16,854 nt of DNA from Microcaldota archaeon (GTDB lineage Archaea > Micrarchaeota > Micrarchaeia > Micrarchaeales > CABMGC01): positions 1-16,854 of the forward strand of contig JAJYVC010000020.1 in the NCBI GenBank assembly GCA_021792235.1. Reading direction: 5' to 3'. Positions within the stretch are counted from its first letter, which is position 1, and each line of letters begins with the position of its first letter. Below are positions 1-7,006 of this stretch, in pieces. The notes under the pieces are model-generated. The model saw nothing but the letters and a program-made list of their open reading frames with translations, did not search any database and was not told the DNA's origin. A program made the position numbers and the translations under genes.

Positions 1-1
1 G

Positions 2-712
2 GGATCGGCAAGCTTCGTTGCATCACCTGGCACAGATTTCAATTATGCTAACGTTAACATGGGTGGTTCGGGCTCTGACAGCTGGGATGGATGGACGGGA
101 ACCTATTCTGGATGGCCTGGATACCTTATAGGAGGAAGCTATTACAGCGGTTTCACACTAACTGGTGCCGTGTCTGAAACAGCGAACTGGAACACACTCT
201 CCTGCACCGGATCGCAGGCCTTTGCAGTAGTCCCGCAGGGCGGTGTGGACGAGGAGTGTGTGGGCTTCTCAGGAGGCTCAGGTACATGGTATGGCATATA
301 TACAAGCCAGGATTGGGCGTTCCCATGCGCAGATGGCGCAACCGGATGCGCCGGAGAGACCTGCAGCGGAAATAGCTGCTGCATAAATCCGTCAACATGG
401 GGCAATGCAGGCTCGTTCGGTGGTTGGTCATATTTCACAGATACTGGCGGAGGCACCTGCGGAGTTTATTACGCTGTAACTGTAACTGCATCTACGCCTC
501 CAGATAGTTCTGGATGCTATCCCAGTGTAGGTGCGGATGTGAATGGATATTGCACAAATCTAGGTGCACCTTATTATGCTGAAACTTATGCATGCAATGA
601 CTGCGGTGGCTGTAATACACTATGTCACCAGGCAAGTGAGTGCCCAGGCGCCTGGGCCGGAGGATGCGAGGGAAATGATGACGGAGACGGAGGATCATAC
701 CCGTACAACTGA
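2..712 (+). CDS. Cysteine-rich, Lys/Arg-free secreted or surface protein (5' partial)
   Basis: The frame is open from base 2 with no stop, so the gene begins before the window and its N-terminus, including any signal peptide, is missing. The first in-window ATG (59) is internal. The readable 236 residues hold 16 cysteines, including a CC pair and a dense C-terminal group (ACNDC, GGC, TLC, SEC, GGC). They are rich in Gly, Ser, Tyr and Trp and have about 20 Asp/Glu, one His and no Lys or Arg. This composition suggests an extracytoplasmic, disulfide-stabilised, very acidic protein. It ends in an acidic Gly/Asp tail with no C-terminal membrane helix. The next gene starts 16 bases after the stop, and the two genes after it also encode anchored surface proteins, so they may be co-transcribed. 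I do not recognise a family. A pilin-like or S-layer-associated protein is possible but unproven. Confidence 0.75.
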   Translation, partial: GSASFVASPGTDFNYANVNMGGSGSDSWDGWTGTYSGWPGYLIGGSYYSGFTLTGAVSETANWNTLSCTGSQAFAVVPQGGVDEECVGFSGGSGTWYGIYTSQDWAFPCADGATGCAGETCSGNSCCINPSTWGNAGSFGGWSYFTDTGGGTCGVYYAVTVTASTPPDSSGCYPSVGADVNGYCTNLGAPYYAETYACNDCGGCNTLCHQASECPGAWAGGCEGNDDGDGGSYPYN

Positions 713-728
713 CACGCTTTAAAAAGGA

Positions 729-1616
729 ATGATGCGAATGGCAGGAACAAAGGCCGTGATATCGGCCATAGTGGTCATTGCAGTGATAGCTGTGGCAGCG
801 TTATTTGCCACTGGCATAATAAGGCTTGCTCCGCAATCAACTACAGCTTCAACGACTACCTCGGTAAACACAACCACTACAGTGCCAAGAAACACCACAC
901 TGATTCAAAATACTACAGAGTCTATAGCGGCCAACATCTTCTCCAAGGAAAGTATTAACATAAGCTACTCAGGAAACGAGAATGAAACATTCTATATGCA
1001 GAACGGTAGCACCACTGTGCTGCAATATCCGTTCACGTACAGGTACGAGAAGTATGGCAACTTTAGCAGGATAGACCTGAAGATGGGCAGCTATCCATAT
1101 TCATCGTATTTCTACAATGGCACAAAGGTGGTTCTATGCACTGGAGCAAACCTGAGCACCTCAAGCCATGCTGGGGTACTGTGCAGGCCAATACAATACG
1201 GGCCAGCCCTAAGCCTCAAGGGCTTTGCAGACTTCGGGCTGCTTAACCTGGGCCTAAGTTCGACAATTCTAAACCTTACCAATCTTACTGTTAATAATTC
1301 GGCCATCTCTCAAAATGCTTTCAAAGGCGAAGGATGCAGAGAAGTCTCAGGCCTATTCAACGGGACAACCAACAGTACTAACTACACTTTCCTTAACAGC
1401 AATCAATCTAAGAAGGTCTATCAGACGGTCATATACAATGGCAGCTTCCACGCATGCATATCAAATGCCAGCGGCATAGCGCTCAACTACAAGGTAAGCA
1501 TGCGATCAACAGGCGCCTATCTTCACCCTACGCTACTGCAGTTAAATGCTACACTGCTCAGCTACAGCACTAATGTTAACGAAAGCTATGTATCGGTCCT
1601 GCCAAATCCAACTTAA
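729..1616 (+). CDS. Membrane-anchored, Thr-rich glycoprotein of unknown function
   Basis: This 295-residue protein has one N-terminal hydrophobic helix (about residues 8-31, rich in Ala, Val and Ile). A Thr/Ser-rich linker follows (TTASTTTSVNTTTTV) and then an exported domain. I count about 20 N-X-S/T sequons, so heavy N-glycosylation by archaeal oligosaccharyltransferase is likely. Four cysteines in the exported part (VLC, VLC, EGC, HAC) could form two disulfides. Three ATGs lie close together at 729, 732 and 738. The AGGA at 725-728 is best spaced for 738, so the true start may give MAGTKAVIS. It lies 16 bases after the cysteine-rich gene and 13 bases before the propeller gene, which suggests one transcription unit. 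No enzyme motif is visible. It probably acts on the outer face of the cytoplasmic membrane. Confidence 0.8.
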   Translation: MMRMAGTKAVISAIVVIAVIAVAALFATGIIRLAPQSTTASTTTSVNTTTTVPRNTTLIQNTTESIAANIFSKESINISYSGNENETFYMQNGSTTVLQYPFTYRYEKYGNFSRIDLKMGSYPYSSYFYNGTKVVLCTGANLSTSSHAGVLCRPIQYGPALSLKGFADFGLLNLGLSSTILNLTNLTVNNSAISQNAFKGEGCREVSGLFNGTTNSTNYTFLNSNQSKKVYQTVIYNGSFHACISNASGIALNYKVSMRSTGAYLHPTLLQLNATLLSYSTNVNESYVSVLPNPT

Positions 1617-1629
1617 GAGTGAGTAGATA

Positions 1630-2997
1630 ATGTCAATTAACAGAAGGAATAAGCATGCAGGCAGGCATGCGGAAGGCATGGCGCATCACGTTGCCGTTTC
1701 CAAATCGTTAAGGAATAGCACTTATATCCTGATAATCGCAGCAATGGCTGTAATTGCCTTATTTGCAATCAACACTCATGTTGGCAGTCCTGCTTCACAG
1801 AACCAAAGCATCAGCCATGGCGTCTCTCCGGTCCAGCCGCAAAATGCATCATATGCGTATATTTTTAATGCCGGGGACGGATATATAACTGCAATAAATG
1901 CGCTGTCAAATACGCCATCGCGCATACTAGCTGTAGGGAGTCTTGATTCTGCCGGGCACGATATGGTGCCTGTCAACAACGGACGCATATACGTGCTGAA
2001 CACATTTCCGTCAAACTACAGCACTGCAACTACGCCGGTGCCTCCAGGGTACATATCCGTGGCAAACCTCTCCTCCGGCCACATATCAAAGATAATCACT
2101 GGCTCTTTGCTGCCAATATCTATAGCAACGTATCCGAAAGGGGCGCGGGCATATGTCCTGTATGTATATGTGCCTAATGGGAACATTGTGGTTAATGGTT
2201 ATGTTGCTGTCATAAACACAACAACGGACAACGTGACCCATATACTGCCTGTAGGAAAGGAGGTGTTCTGGAGAACCGTAGACCAGGGCATAGCCGTATC
2301 TCCAAACGGTGCCAGCGTATATGTGTCGAACTACGAGAGCAATTCTGTTGATGTTATAAACACCACGACATATAGAATAACAAGCACCATACCTACAAAC
2401 GGTCCTGGACCAATAGTGCTAAACCAGAAACTCCCGTACGCCTATGTGCTGGACGGTCTCGGGTACAACATAACAGTGATAAACACCACCACAGACACCG
2501 TGTCAAAGAAGATTCTGATAGATGAGCCGCCTTTGTCTCTTGTATCCAACTCAAAAGGCACAATGCTATATGTTATTGGCAGCAAGGTGGATGATTCCAA
2601 TGGCATACTCGTATCAATAAATGCAACTACAAATAATATATACCGTATAGCGGCCACCGGCACAAATCCGACTGCCCTTGTACTGTCCCCGGACGGCTCT
2701 ACACTGTATGTGTCTAATGAAGGGTCATTATCAGGAACTCCGTCAACCGGAACAGTGTCTGTGATAAATTCAACATCTCTTATCACCTACAAGTCTATAG
2801 ATGTGGGCACAGAACCAAAAGCGCTTGCCTATACGCCATATGGAGATATATATGTGGTGAATTTCAGTCCTGGCGCGGCACTTGACCAAAGTCCAGCTGG
2901 AAATGTGTCAGTAATAAACACTTCAACTCTGAGAGTTGTGAAGACTATTACCGTAGGTCATCAGCCCAATGCCATAATCGTGCTAAATCAGACCTGA
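1630..2997 (+). CDS. Membrane-anchored YVTN-type beta-propeller surface protein
   Basis: This 455-residue protein has a short basic N-terminus, one hydrophobic helix (about residues 30-47) and an exported region built of about eight similar repeats. The repeats show the YVTN propeller pattern: a YVSN/YVLN-like strand, a V.VIN strand and a T.PVG-like turn. Examples are SVDVINTTTYRI, TVSVINSTSLIT and NVSVINTSTLRV. YVTN proteins in archaea are common surface-layer or adhesion components, usually of seven or eight blades, and no catalytic residues are implied. In seven of the eight repeats the position that is Asp in the usual VIDTATN motif is Asn within an N-X-S/T sequon, and about 16 sequons occur overall. 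No cysteines are seen. It follows the Thr-rich glycoprotein closely and is followed by an 83-base gap containing the next promoter. A role in the cell envelope is inferred. Confidence 0.85.
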   Translation: MSINRRNKHAGRHAEGMAHHVAVSKSLRNSTYILIIAAMAVIALFAINTHVGSPASQNQSISHGVSPVQPQNASYAYIFNAGDGYITAINALSNTPSRILAVGSLDSAGHDMVPVNNGRIYVLNTFPSNYSTATTPVPPGYISVANLSSGHISKIITGSLLPISIATYPKGARAYVLYVYVPNGNIVVNGYVAVINTTTDNVTHILPVGKEVFWRTVDQGIAVSPNGASVYVSNYESNSVDVINTTTYRITSTIPTNGPGPIVLNQKLPYAYVLDGLGYNITVINTTTDTVSKKILIDEPPLSLVSNSKGTMLYVIGSKVDDSNGILVSINATTNNIYRIAATGTNPTALVLSPDGSTLYVSNEGSLSGTPSTGTVSVINSTSLITYKSIDVGTEPKALAYTPYGDIYVVNFSPGAALDQSPAGNVSVINTSTLRVVKTITVGHQPNAIIVLNQT

Positions 2998-3035
2998 TCG
3001 TATTCAATGATAAGGAGGATCCGTGAAAAGAAAGG

Positions 3036-3044
3036 TTTATTAAA
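3036..3044 (+). promoter_or_regulatory. TATA box for the 3081 glycoprotein gene
   Basis: TTTATTAAA lies 37-45 bases before the ATG at 3081. Archaeal TATA boxes sit about 25 bases before the transcription start, which predicts a start near 3066 and a short leader containing the GGTGGT at 3070-3075 as ribosome binding site. Confidence 0.5.
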
Positions 3045-3080
3045 AGTATTCGAGAAATAAATTGGGATTGGTGGTTAATA

Positions 3081-3824
3081 ATGCCAAGAAGAACAAGCAA
3101 TCAGCCTTATGTAAGCAGCAACCAACTGCCCAACATCGCTTTCTTCCTAGTGATAGATTTCCTCATAGTCGGCACGATATTCATATCCCTTGAGCATATT
3201 GCTGCGCATGCATATGCGTCGTCAGCTGCCATGTATTCAACAACAATATCCACAGTAGTAACCACCACTGTAGCCTCTGCACCACCGATGAATCTAGGGC
3301 CGCAGGCGCTTAACATAACTTTTGTAGCATCAAACGATGAGATGGTGGGCTGCTGTGGCTATTGGGCACTTGCCAATTATACCCGGACAGTTAAGGCATA
3401 CTCCATCCTCGGATCAAATTCAACCAACGCATATTTTCTGATAGTGAGTCTAAATGGGACATGGAACACGTTCGCAGGAGCCCTGAGCCCAAACAGCGGC
3501 ATCAAGGAGCTCCATAATGGTTCAGGAACGTTTGACATAAGGTATTCTGCAATCGAGGATTATGCGCTTAATACTTCGGCCCAGCATAACGGATATCTTG
3601 GGCGCTATTACTTCGGCGGATCCGCTCGCGACATAATGAAAGGGGCATATGCAAACCAGACAGGTGCGCTTCATCCATTCCAATGGACTTCCAGGTACTT
3701 CGGATTCATAGGGGCCATGAACATAACTGACAACTATACTGGTACGTTCACAATGCGCAATCAGACATATTCGATAATCTTCAATAGCACGGGCGAATAT
3801 TCAGAGGGAGACATAGTGACATGA
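3081..3824 (+). CDS. Membrane-anchored glycoprotein of unknown function
   Basis: This 247-residue protein starts at an ATG six bases after a GGTGGT ribosome binding site. A short basic N-terminus (MPRRTSNQ) precedes one hydrophobic helix at about residues 18-40. A Ser/Thr-rich linker (STTISTVVTTTVASAPP) then leads into an exported domain of about 175 residues. About 11 N-X-S/T sequons are present. A CC pair (GCCGYW, near residue 92) is the only cysteine content. The architecture matches the glycoprotein at 729 (anchor, Thr linker, glycosylated domain), but I see no convincing sequence similarity in the distal part. It has its own TATA box and lies just upstream of the ATP synthase promoter, so it is probably a separate transcript. 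Its function is unknown. Confidence 0.8.
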   Translation: MPRRTSNQPYVSSNQLPNIAFFLVIDFLIVGTIFISLEHIAAHAYASSAAMYSTTISTVVTTTVASAPPMNLGPQALNITFVASNDEMVGCCGYWALANYTRTVKAYSILGSNSTNAYFLIVSLNGTWNTFAGALSPNSGIKELHNGSGTFDIRYSAIEDYALNTSAQHNGYLGRYYFGGSARDIMKGAYANQTGALHPFQWTSRYFGFIGAMNITDNYTGTFTMRNQTYSIIFNSTGEYSEGDIVT

Positions 3825-3848
3825 AATGCGTCGTCTCATGCGGTAGTC

Positions 3849-3860
3849 TTTTTAAATTTA
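3849..3860 (+). promoter_or_regulatory. Promoter (TATA box) of the ATP synthase operon
   Basis: The AT-rich TTTTTAAATTTA lies 64-75 bases before the first ATP synthase ATG (3924), in the only sizeable gap before the operon. A transcription start near 3880-3885 would give a leader of about 40 bases that includes GGTG at 3914-3917, six bases before the ATG. No other convincing promoter was seen between the operon genes. Confidence 0.55.
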
Positions 3861-3923
3861 ATCATCCTCATCTATACTGTATATCTAGTTCATTAGCATG
3901 ACCTAAAACCAATGGTGTAATCT

Positions 3924-4244
3924 ATGACAAGTTCGGATTCAATATCACACGTGCAGGATGCAGAAGCTAAGGCGAAGAAGATAGTTGAGGATGCCGAAAA
4001 GAGGAAGGCTGACAGGATAAGCAGGGCACAGGAGAAGGCCAGGCAGACTGTCGATGCTGCCGAAGCAAGGACAAGGCAGATAAAGGAGGAGGTAGTTGGC
4101 AAGGCAGTTTCCGATGCTGAGACGGAGAGGGCAAGGGTCATCTCCCAGGCCGAATCAGAGGCAAGGAAGATACGGAAGCAGGAACTTGGACAGAACAAGG
4201 TCAAGGACCTGGCTAACAGGCTTATAAGGCATATTTTTAGTTGA
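3924..4244 (+). CDS. atpH: A-type ATP synthase subunit H (peripheral stalk coiled coil)
   Basis: This 106-residue protein is almost entirely Ala/Glu/Lys/Arg-rich helix with long heptad-like runs such as AEAKAKKIVEDAEKRKA and ARVISQAESEARKIR. That is the composition of subunit H/G of A/V-type ATPases, which pairs with subunit E as the right-handed coiled-coil peripheral stalk and stops the catalytic head rotating with the rotor. Its length (about 100-110) is usual. GGTG six bases before the ATG supports the start. It is the first gene of the H-I-K-E-C-F-A-B-D operon, the order known from methanogen aha operons, and its position supports the call more strongly than its low-complexity sequence does. 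Its TGA overlaps the TTG start of subunit I. Confidence 0.88.
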   Translation: MTSSDSISHVQDAEAKAKKIVEDAEKRKADRISRAQEKARQTVDAAEARTRQIKEEVVGKAVSDAETERARVISQAESEARKIRKQELGQNKVKDLANRLIRHIFS

Positions 4245-6106
4245 TTGATGTGCTGCGCACAGAGCCCATGCAGAAAGTGAGGATAGTCTCACTTGAACAG
4301 GACAAGGCTAAGGTCGTTGCTGCGCTGCACATGATGGGTGCCATAGATCTCAGGAGGAGCAGCCTGCAGCTTGGCGACGACGTTCCGGCGTCATACTCGA
4401 CAGAGCTCTCCGATTCGCTCGTGAAGATCGACGGCGCAATGAACGACCTTGAGCCGCAGGCAGTAGCAAGGCCCGAAAAGCATCTGGATCCAAAGAAGCT
4501 CGTCGAAGAGGTCAGAAGGACAAAGTCCATAGATGAGATATACTCGCTGGTGAATGAGAGGAAGCAAATAGAGGATGACCAAAAGGCGCTAGACTACGCG
4601 GAGCATATAGTATCGCCACTTGGAGGGCTGAAGATCGATTTCGGCAGGATAAGGAGCGACTACCTTGCCTACAAGGCCTTTGAGACCGATCCAAAAACTG
4701 CAAAAAGGCTGGAAAAGGCGCTGCGCAGGTTTGATGGAAATAGAATAGACCTAAGCATCAGCAAGCCATTGAACAAGCATGTTGTGGTGCTGGTGGCGTA
4801 TGACAGGAAGATTGCCATAGATGAGGCATTCAAGGGCCTCAGGCTGAACGAGCTAGACCTTTCCGCAAGGTATCTCGACGGCACACCCGCAAGCGTGATG
4901 AAGGCAACGCGGGCAAAGAGGGAGGCCAACGCAAAGAGGCTCTCAGAGATATCGAGAAAGCTTGCAGGCATAAGCAGGTCAAGCTATTCAAAACTCGCTA
5001 ATCTAAAGGAGATGTTAGAGATAGAGCTAGATCGTTCCGAGGTAAGCGCGTCATTCAAGAGGACCCAAAGCACATTCGTGGTGGAGGGCTGGGTGCAAAA
5101 GAGGCAGGTCGAGGAACTTGGGCAGAGGGTATCAAATGTAACAATAGGCAAGGCTCACATCGAAGAGATTGATGGAGGGGAACTGGCCCCTACCTACACG
5201 CGCAGACCCAGAATTCTGAAGCCTTTCGACTACATGGTGGGCTTCTACTCAGTGCAGAGGAGCGACGAGATAGACCCGACCTGGATCTTCATAATATCAT
5301 TCCCGATATTCTACGGACTGATGGTCACTGACGTTGGTTATGGACTAGCGTCATTGCTACTCGCCTCGTTGATAGTCAAGAAGACCGATCCTGAAGGGCT
5401 GATGCATAATGCGGCGAGGATATGGCAGCTTAATTCCTTTGCCGCAATGTTCTTCGGGTTCATCTCCAACCAGTATTTCGGATTTCAGCTCGGATACTCT
5501 ACGCCATTCAGCTTCGACTGGCTGAAAAACACGCCGGAGCTCATAGCGATAACCGTGCTTTTCGGGGTCACGCAGGTGATAATAGGTCTTGCTATAGGGA
5601 TTGTAAACAGCTACGGTCACGGCCACAAGAAGATGGCCTACGCAAGGCTTGCTTCGATAATCACAATGCTGTCTGGGACGATTGCCGTATCCGGCGCATT
5701 CTTCGGAGTCTTCGGCGTGCTTACCACAGAGATATCCGGTGCCATAGCGATAGTCTCGATACTCATTGCCGCAGCGCTTAGCGGCAGCGAGGCGACAGAG
5801 ATAATGAACCTGATAACGCATCCGCTGAGCTATGCAAGGATAATGGGCTTCGGCCTCGGCAGTGTGATAATAGCTTTCCTGATAGACATGGCCTTCACCC
5901 CTCACATGAGCAGCGGCATACTCGTCTTTGCCGTCTACCTGGTTATATTTATAGCTTTGCACTTCCTTAATATGCTGTTGTCCATCTTCGAGGGGATAGT
6001 GCAGGGCATAAGGCTCAATTTCGTGGAATTCTTCTCGAAGTTCTACATAGGCAACGGAATAAGGTTCAAGCCCTTCAGCTATAAGAGGGTTTATACTAAA
6101 GAATAG
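4241..6106 (+). CDS. atpI: A-type ATP synthase subunit I (membrane stator, a-subunit)
   Basis: This protein of about 621 residues forms the proton or sodium half-channels against the K ring and anchors the peripheral stalks. Residues 1 to about 330 form the cytoplasmic arm with helical segments. The rest has about seven or eight membrane helices. Family motifs are visible: FPIFYGLMVTDVGYGL, then NQYFGFQLG, then HPLSYARIMGFGLGS, whose Arg (about residue 533) corresponds to the essential Arg of the a-subunit that interacts with the rotor carboxylate. The start is uncertain. TTG at 4241 overlaps the upstream stop as TTGA, which suits translational coupling. GTG at 4250 would give MLRTEPMQKV, which resembles the usual family N-terminus. 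ATG at 4268 would give MQKVRIVS. No strong ribosome binding site separates them. Confidence 0.93.
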   Translation: MIDVLRTEPMQKVRIVSLEQDKAKVVAALHMMGAIDLRRSSLQLGDDVPASYSTELSDSLVKIDGAMNDLEPQAVARPEKHLDPKKLVEEVRRTKSIDEIYSLVNERKQIEDDQKALDYAEHIVSPLGGLKIDFGRIRSDYLAYKAFETDPKTAKRLEKALRRFDGNRIDLSISKPLNKHVVVLVAYDRKIAIDEAFKGLRLNELDLSARYLDGTPASVMKATRAKREANAKRLSEISRKLAGISRSSYSKLANLKEMLEIELDRSEVSASFKRTQSTFVVEGWVQKRQVEELGQRVSNVTIGKAHIEEIDGGELAPTYTRRPRILKPFDYMVGFYSVQRSDEIDPTWIFIISFPIFYGLMVTDVGYGLASLLLASLIVKKTDPEGLMHNAARIWQLNSFAAMFFGFISNQYFGFQLGYSTPFSFDWLKNTPELIAITVLFGVTQVIIGLAIGIVNSYGHGHKKMAYARLASIITMLSGTIAVSGAFFGVFGVLTTEISGAIAIVSILIAAALSGSEATEIMNLITHPLSYARIMGFGLGSVIIAFLIDMAFTPHMSSGILVFAVYLVIFIALHFLNMLLSIFEGIVQGIRLNFVEFFSKFYIGNGIRFKPFSYKRVYTKE

Positions 6107-6122
6107 AATATTGGTGAATTTT

Positions 6123-6359
6123 GTGGCAATAGATATGAATGCTGCAATAGCAGCTATAGGGGCCGGAGTGGCGATCGCAGGAGGGGCTATAGGTACGGGA
6201 GTAGCGCAGTCGGGTATCGGCAGCGCAGGACTCGGACTGATAGCGGAAAAGAAGGAGAATCTTGGAATAGTGCTTCTCTTCTTCGTCATCCCAGAAACGC
6301 TACTTATCTTCGGTTTCGTGATAGCGATACTTATAATGCTGACTGCAGGCATCATATAA
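6123..6359 (+). CDS. atpK: A-type ATP synthase subunit K (rotor ring proteolipid, c-subunit)
   Basis: This is a two-helix hairpin proteolipid of 78 residues. Helix 1 is Gly/Ala-rich (GAGVAIAGGAIGTGVAQSG), followed by a polar loop (AEKKENLG) and helix 2 with VIPETLLIFG, in which Glu58 is the ion-carrying carboxylate. Several of these subunits form the rotating membrane ring that works with subunit I. The frame is open from a TTG at 6111. I prefer the GTG at 6123 because GGTGA at 6113-6117 sits five bases before it, which makes the upstream TTG/GTG part of the ribosome binding site. ATG 6135 is another option. The single-hairpin size is the ancestral form, not the fused 4-helix version. Gln29 in helix 1 and Thr59 next to the Glu raise, but do not settle, the question of sodium versus proton use. 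Confidence 0.93.
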   Translation: MAIDMNAAIAAIGAGVAIAGGAIGTGVAQSGIGSAGLGLIAEKKENLGIVLLFFVIPETLLIFGFVIAILIMLTAGII

Positions 6360-6369
6360 AGGTGTTGCA

Positions 6370-7002
6370 ATGTCCCTGGATGCCATAAGGAAGAGCATTC
6401 TGAGCGATGCGGAGGCAAAGGCCTCTGCAGTAGATAGCGAGGCCGCTGCAGAATCAAAGAGGATTCTGCAGGAAGCGGAAGAGAAGGCCAAGTCAATACT
6501 AAAGGCCGCGGAGCATGCTGCTCAGGCAGAGGCAGAGAGACGCAGGAGCGAGGCTCGCGCAGGAGCTGAAACTGAGGCAAATTCAATAATACTAGGGGCT
6601 AGGGGCGACGCCGTTGAAAGGGAGCTAAAGAGGGTTACGGCGCGCGCAGAGGCGCTACTCTCCAGGGATTATCCACGCAAGCTTTTCGATAGTGGTCTCA
6701 AACAGTTCAAGGACATAGCCGATTCCGGATTCACCATAAAGACAAGCAAGAAGAATGCTGGCGTGCTAAAGGGTGGCAAGTATAATGTAGAATACGCTGA
6801 CATAGATGGATTCGTGTTCAGCACAGATGATGGCACAGTGTCGCTCAATGCAACTGCTCAGAGCATACTGGAGAGGGAGAAGGATTTTGCAAGGGGACTC
6901 GTGTCAAGCGACCTGTATGGCAGGCCAAAGGCTTCGCGAGCTGCCCCAAGGCCCGGGAAGAAGACCTTGAGACCTAAAAAGGTGACAAAGAGAAGAGGTT
7001 GA
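6370..7002 (+). CDS. atpE: A-type ATP synthase subunit E (peripheral stalk) with basic C-terminal tail
   Basis: This 210-residue protein starts at an ATG five bases after GGTG (6361-6364). Residues 1 to about 95 form a long Ala/Glu-rich helix that would coil with subunit H. The remainder forms the globular head that binds the top of the A3B3 hexamer (for example RDYPRKLFDSGLKQF and NVEYADIDGFVFSTDDG). Subunit E proteins commonly have 180-205 residues. Here the domain appears to end near residue 182 (SSDLYG) and is followed by about 28 residues very rich in Lys, Arg and Pro (RPKASRAAPRPGKK, then KKVTKRRG). That extension is unusual for the family. The gene lies between K and C, 10 bases after K and 4 bases before C, in the canonical order. 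Confidence 0.92.
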   Translation: MSLDAIRKSILSDAEAKASAVDSEAAAESKRILQEAEEKAKSILKAAEHAAQAEAERRRSEARAGAETEANSIILGARGDAVERELKRVTARAEALLSRDYPRKLFDSGLKQFKDIADSGFTIKTSKKNAGVLKGGKYNVEYADIDGFVFSTDDGTVSLNATAQSILEREKDFARGLVSSDLYGRPKASRAAPRPGKKTLRPKKVTKRRG

Positions 7003-7006
7003 GTTA

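Noticed and set aside
5357..6586. A 409-codon open frame on the - strand
   Set aside because: It is antisense to the end of subunit I, all of subunit K and the start of subunit E, all of which carry clear family motifs. Its own translation is His/Arg/Tyr-rich low-quality sequence with no motif.
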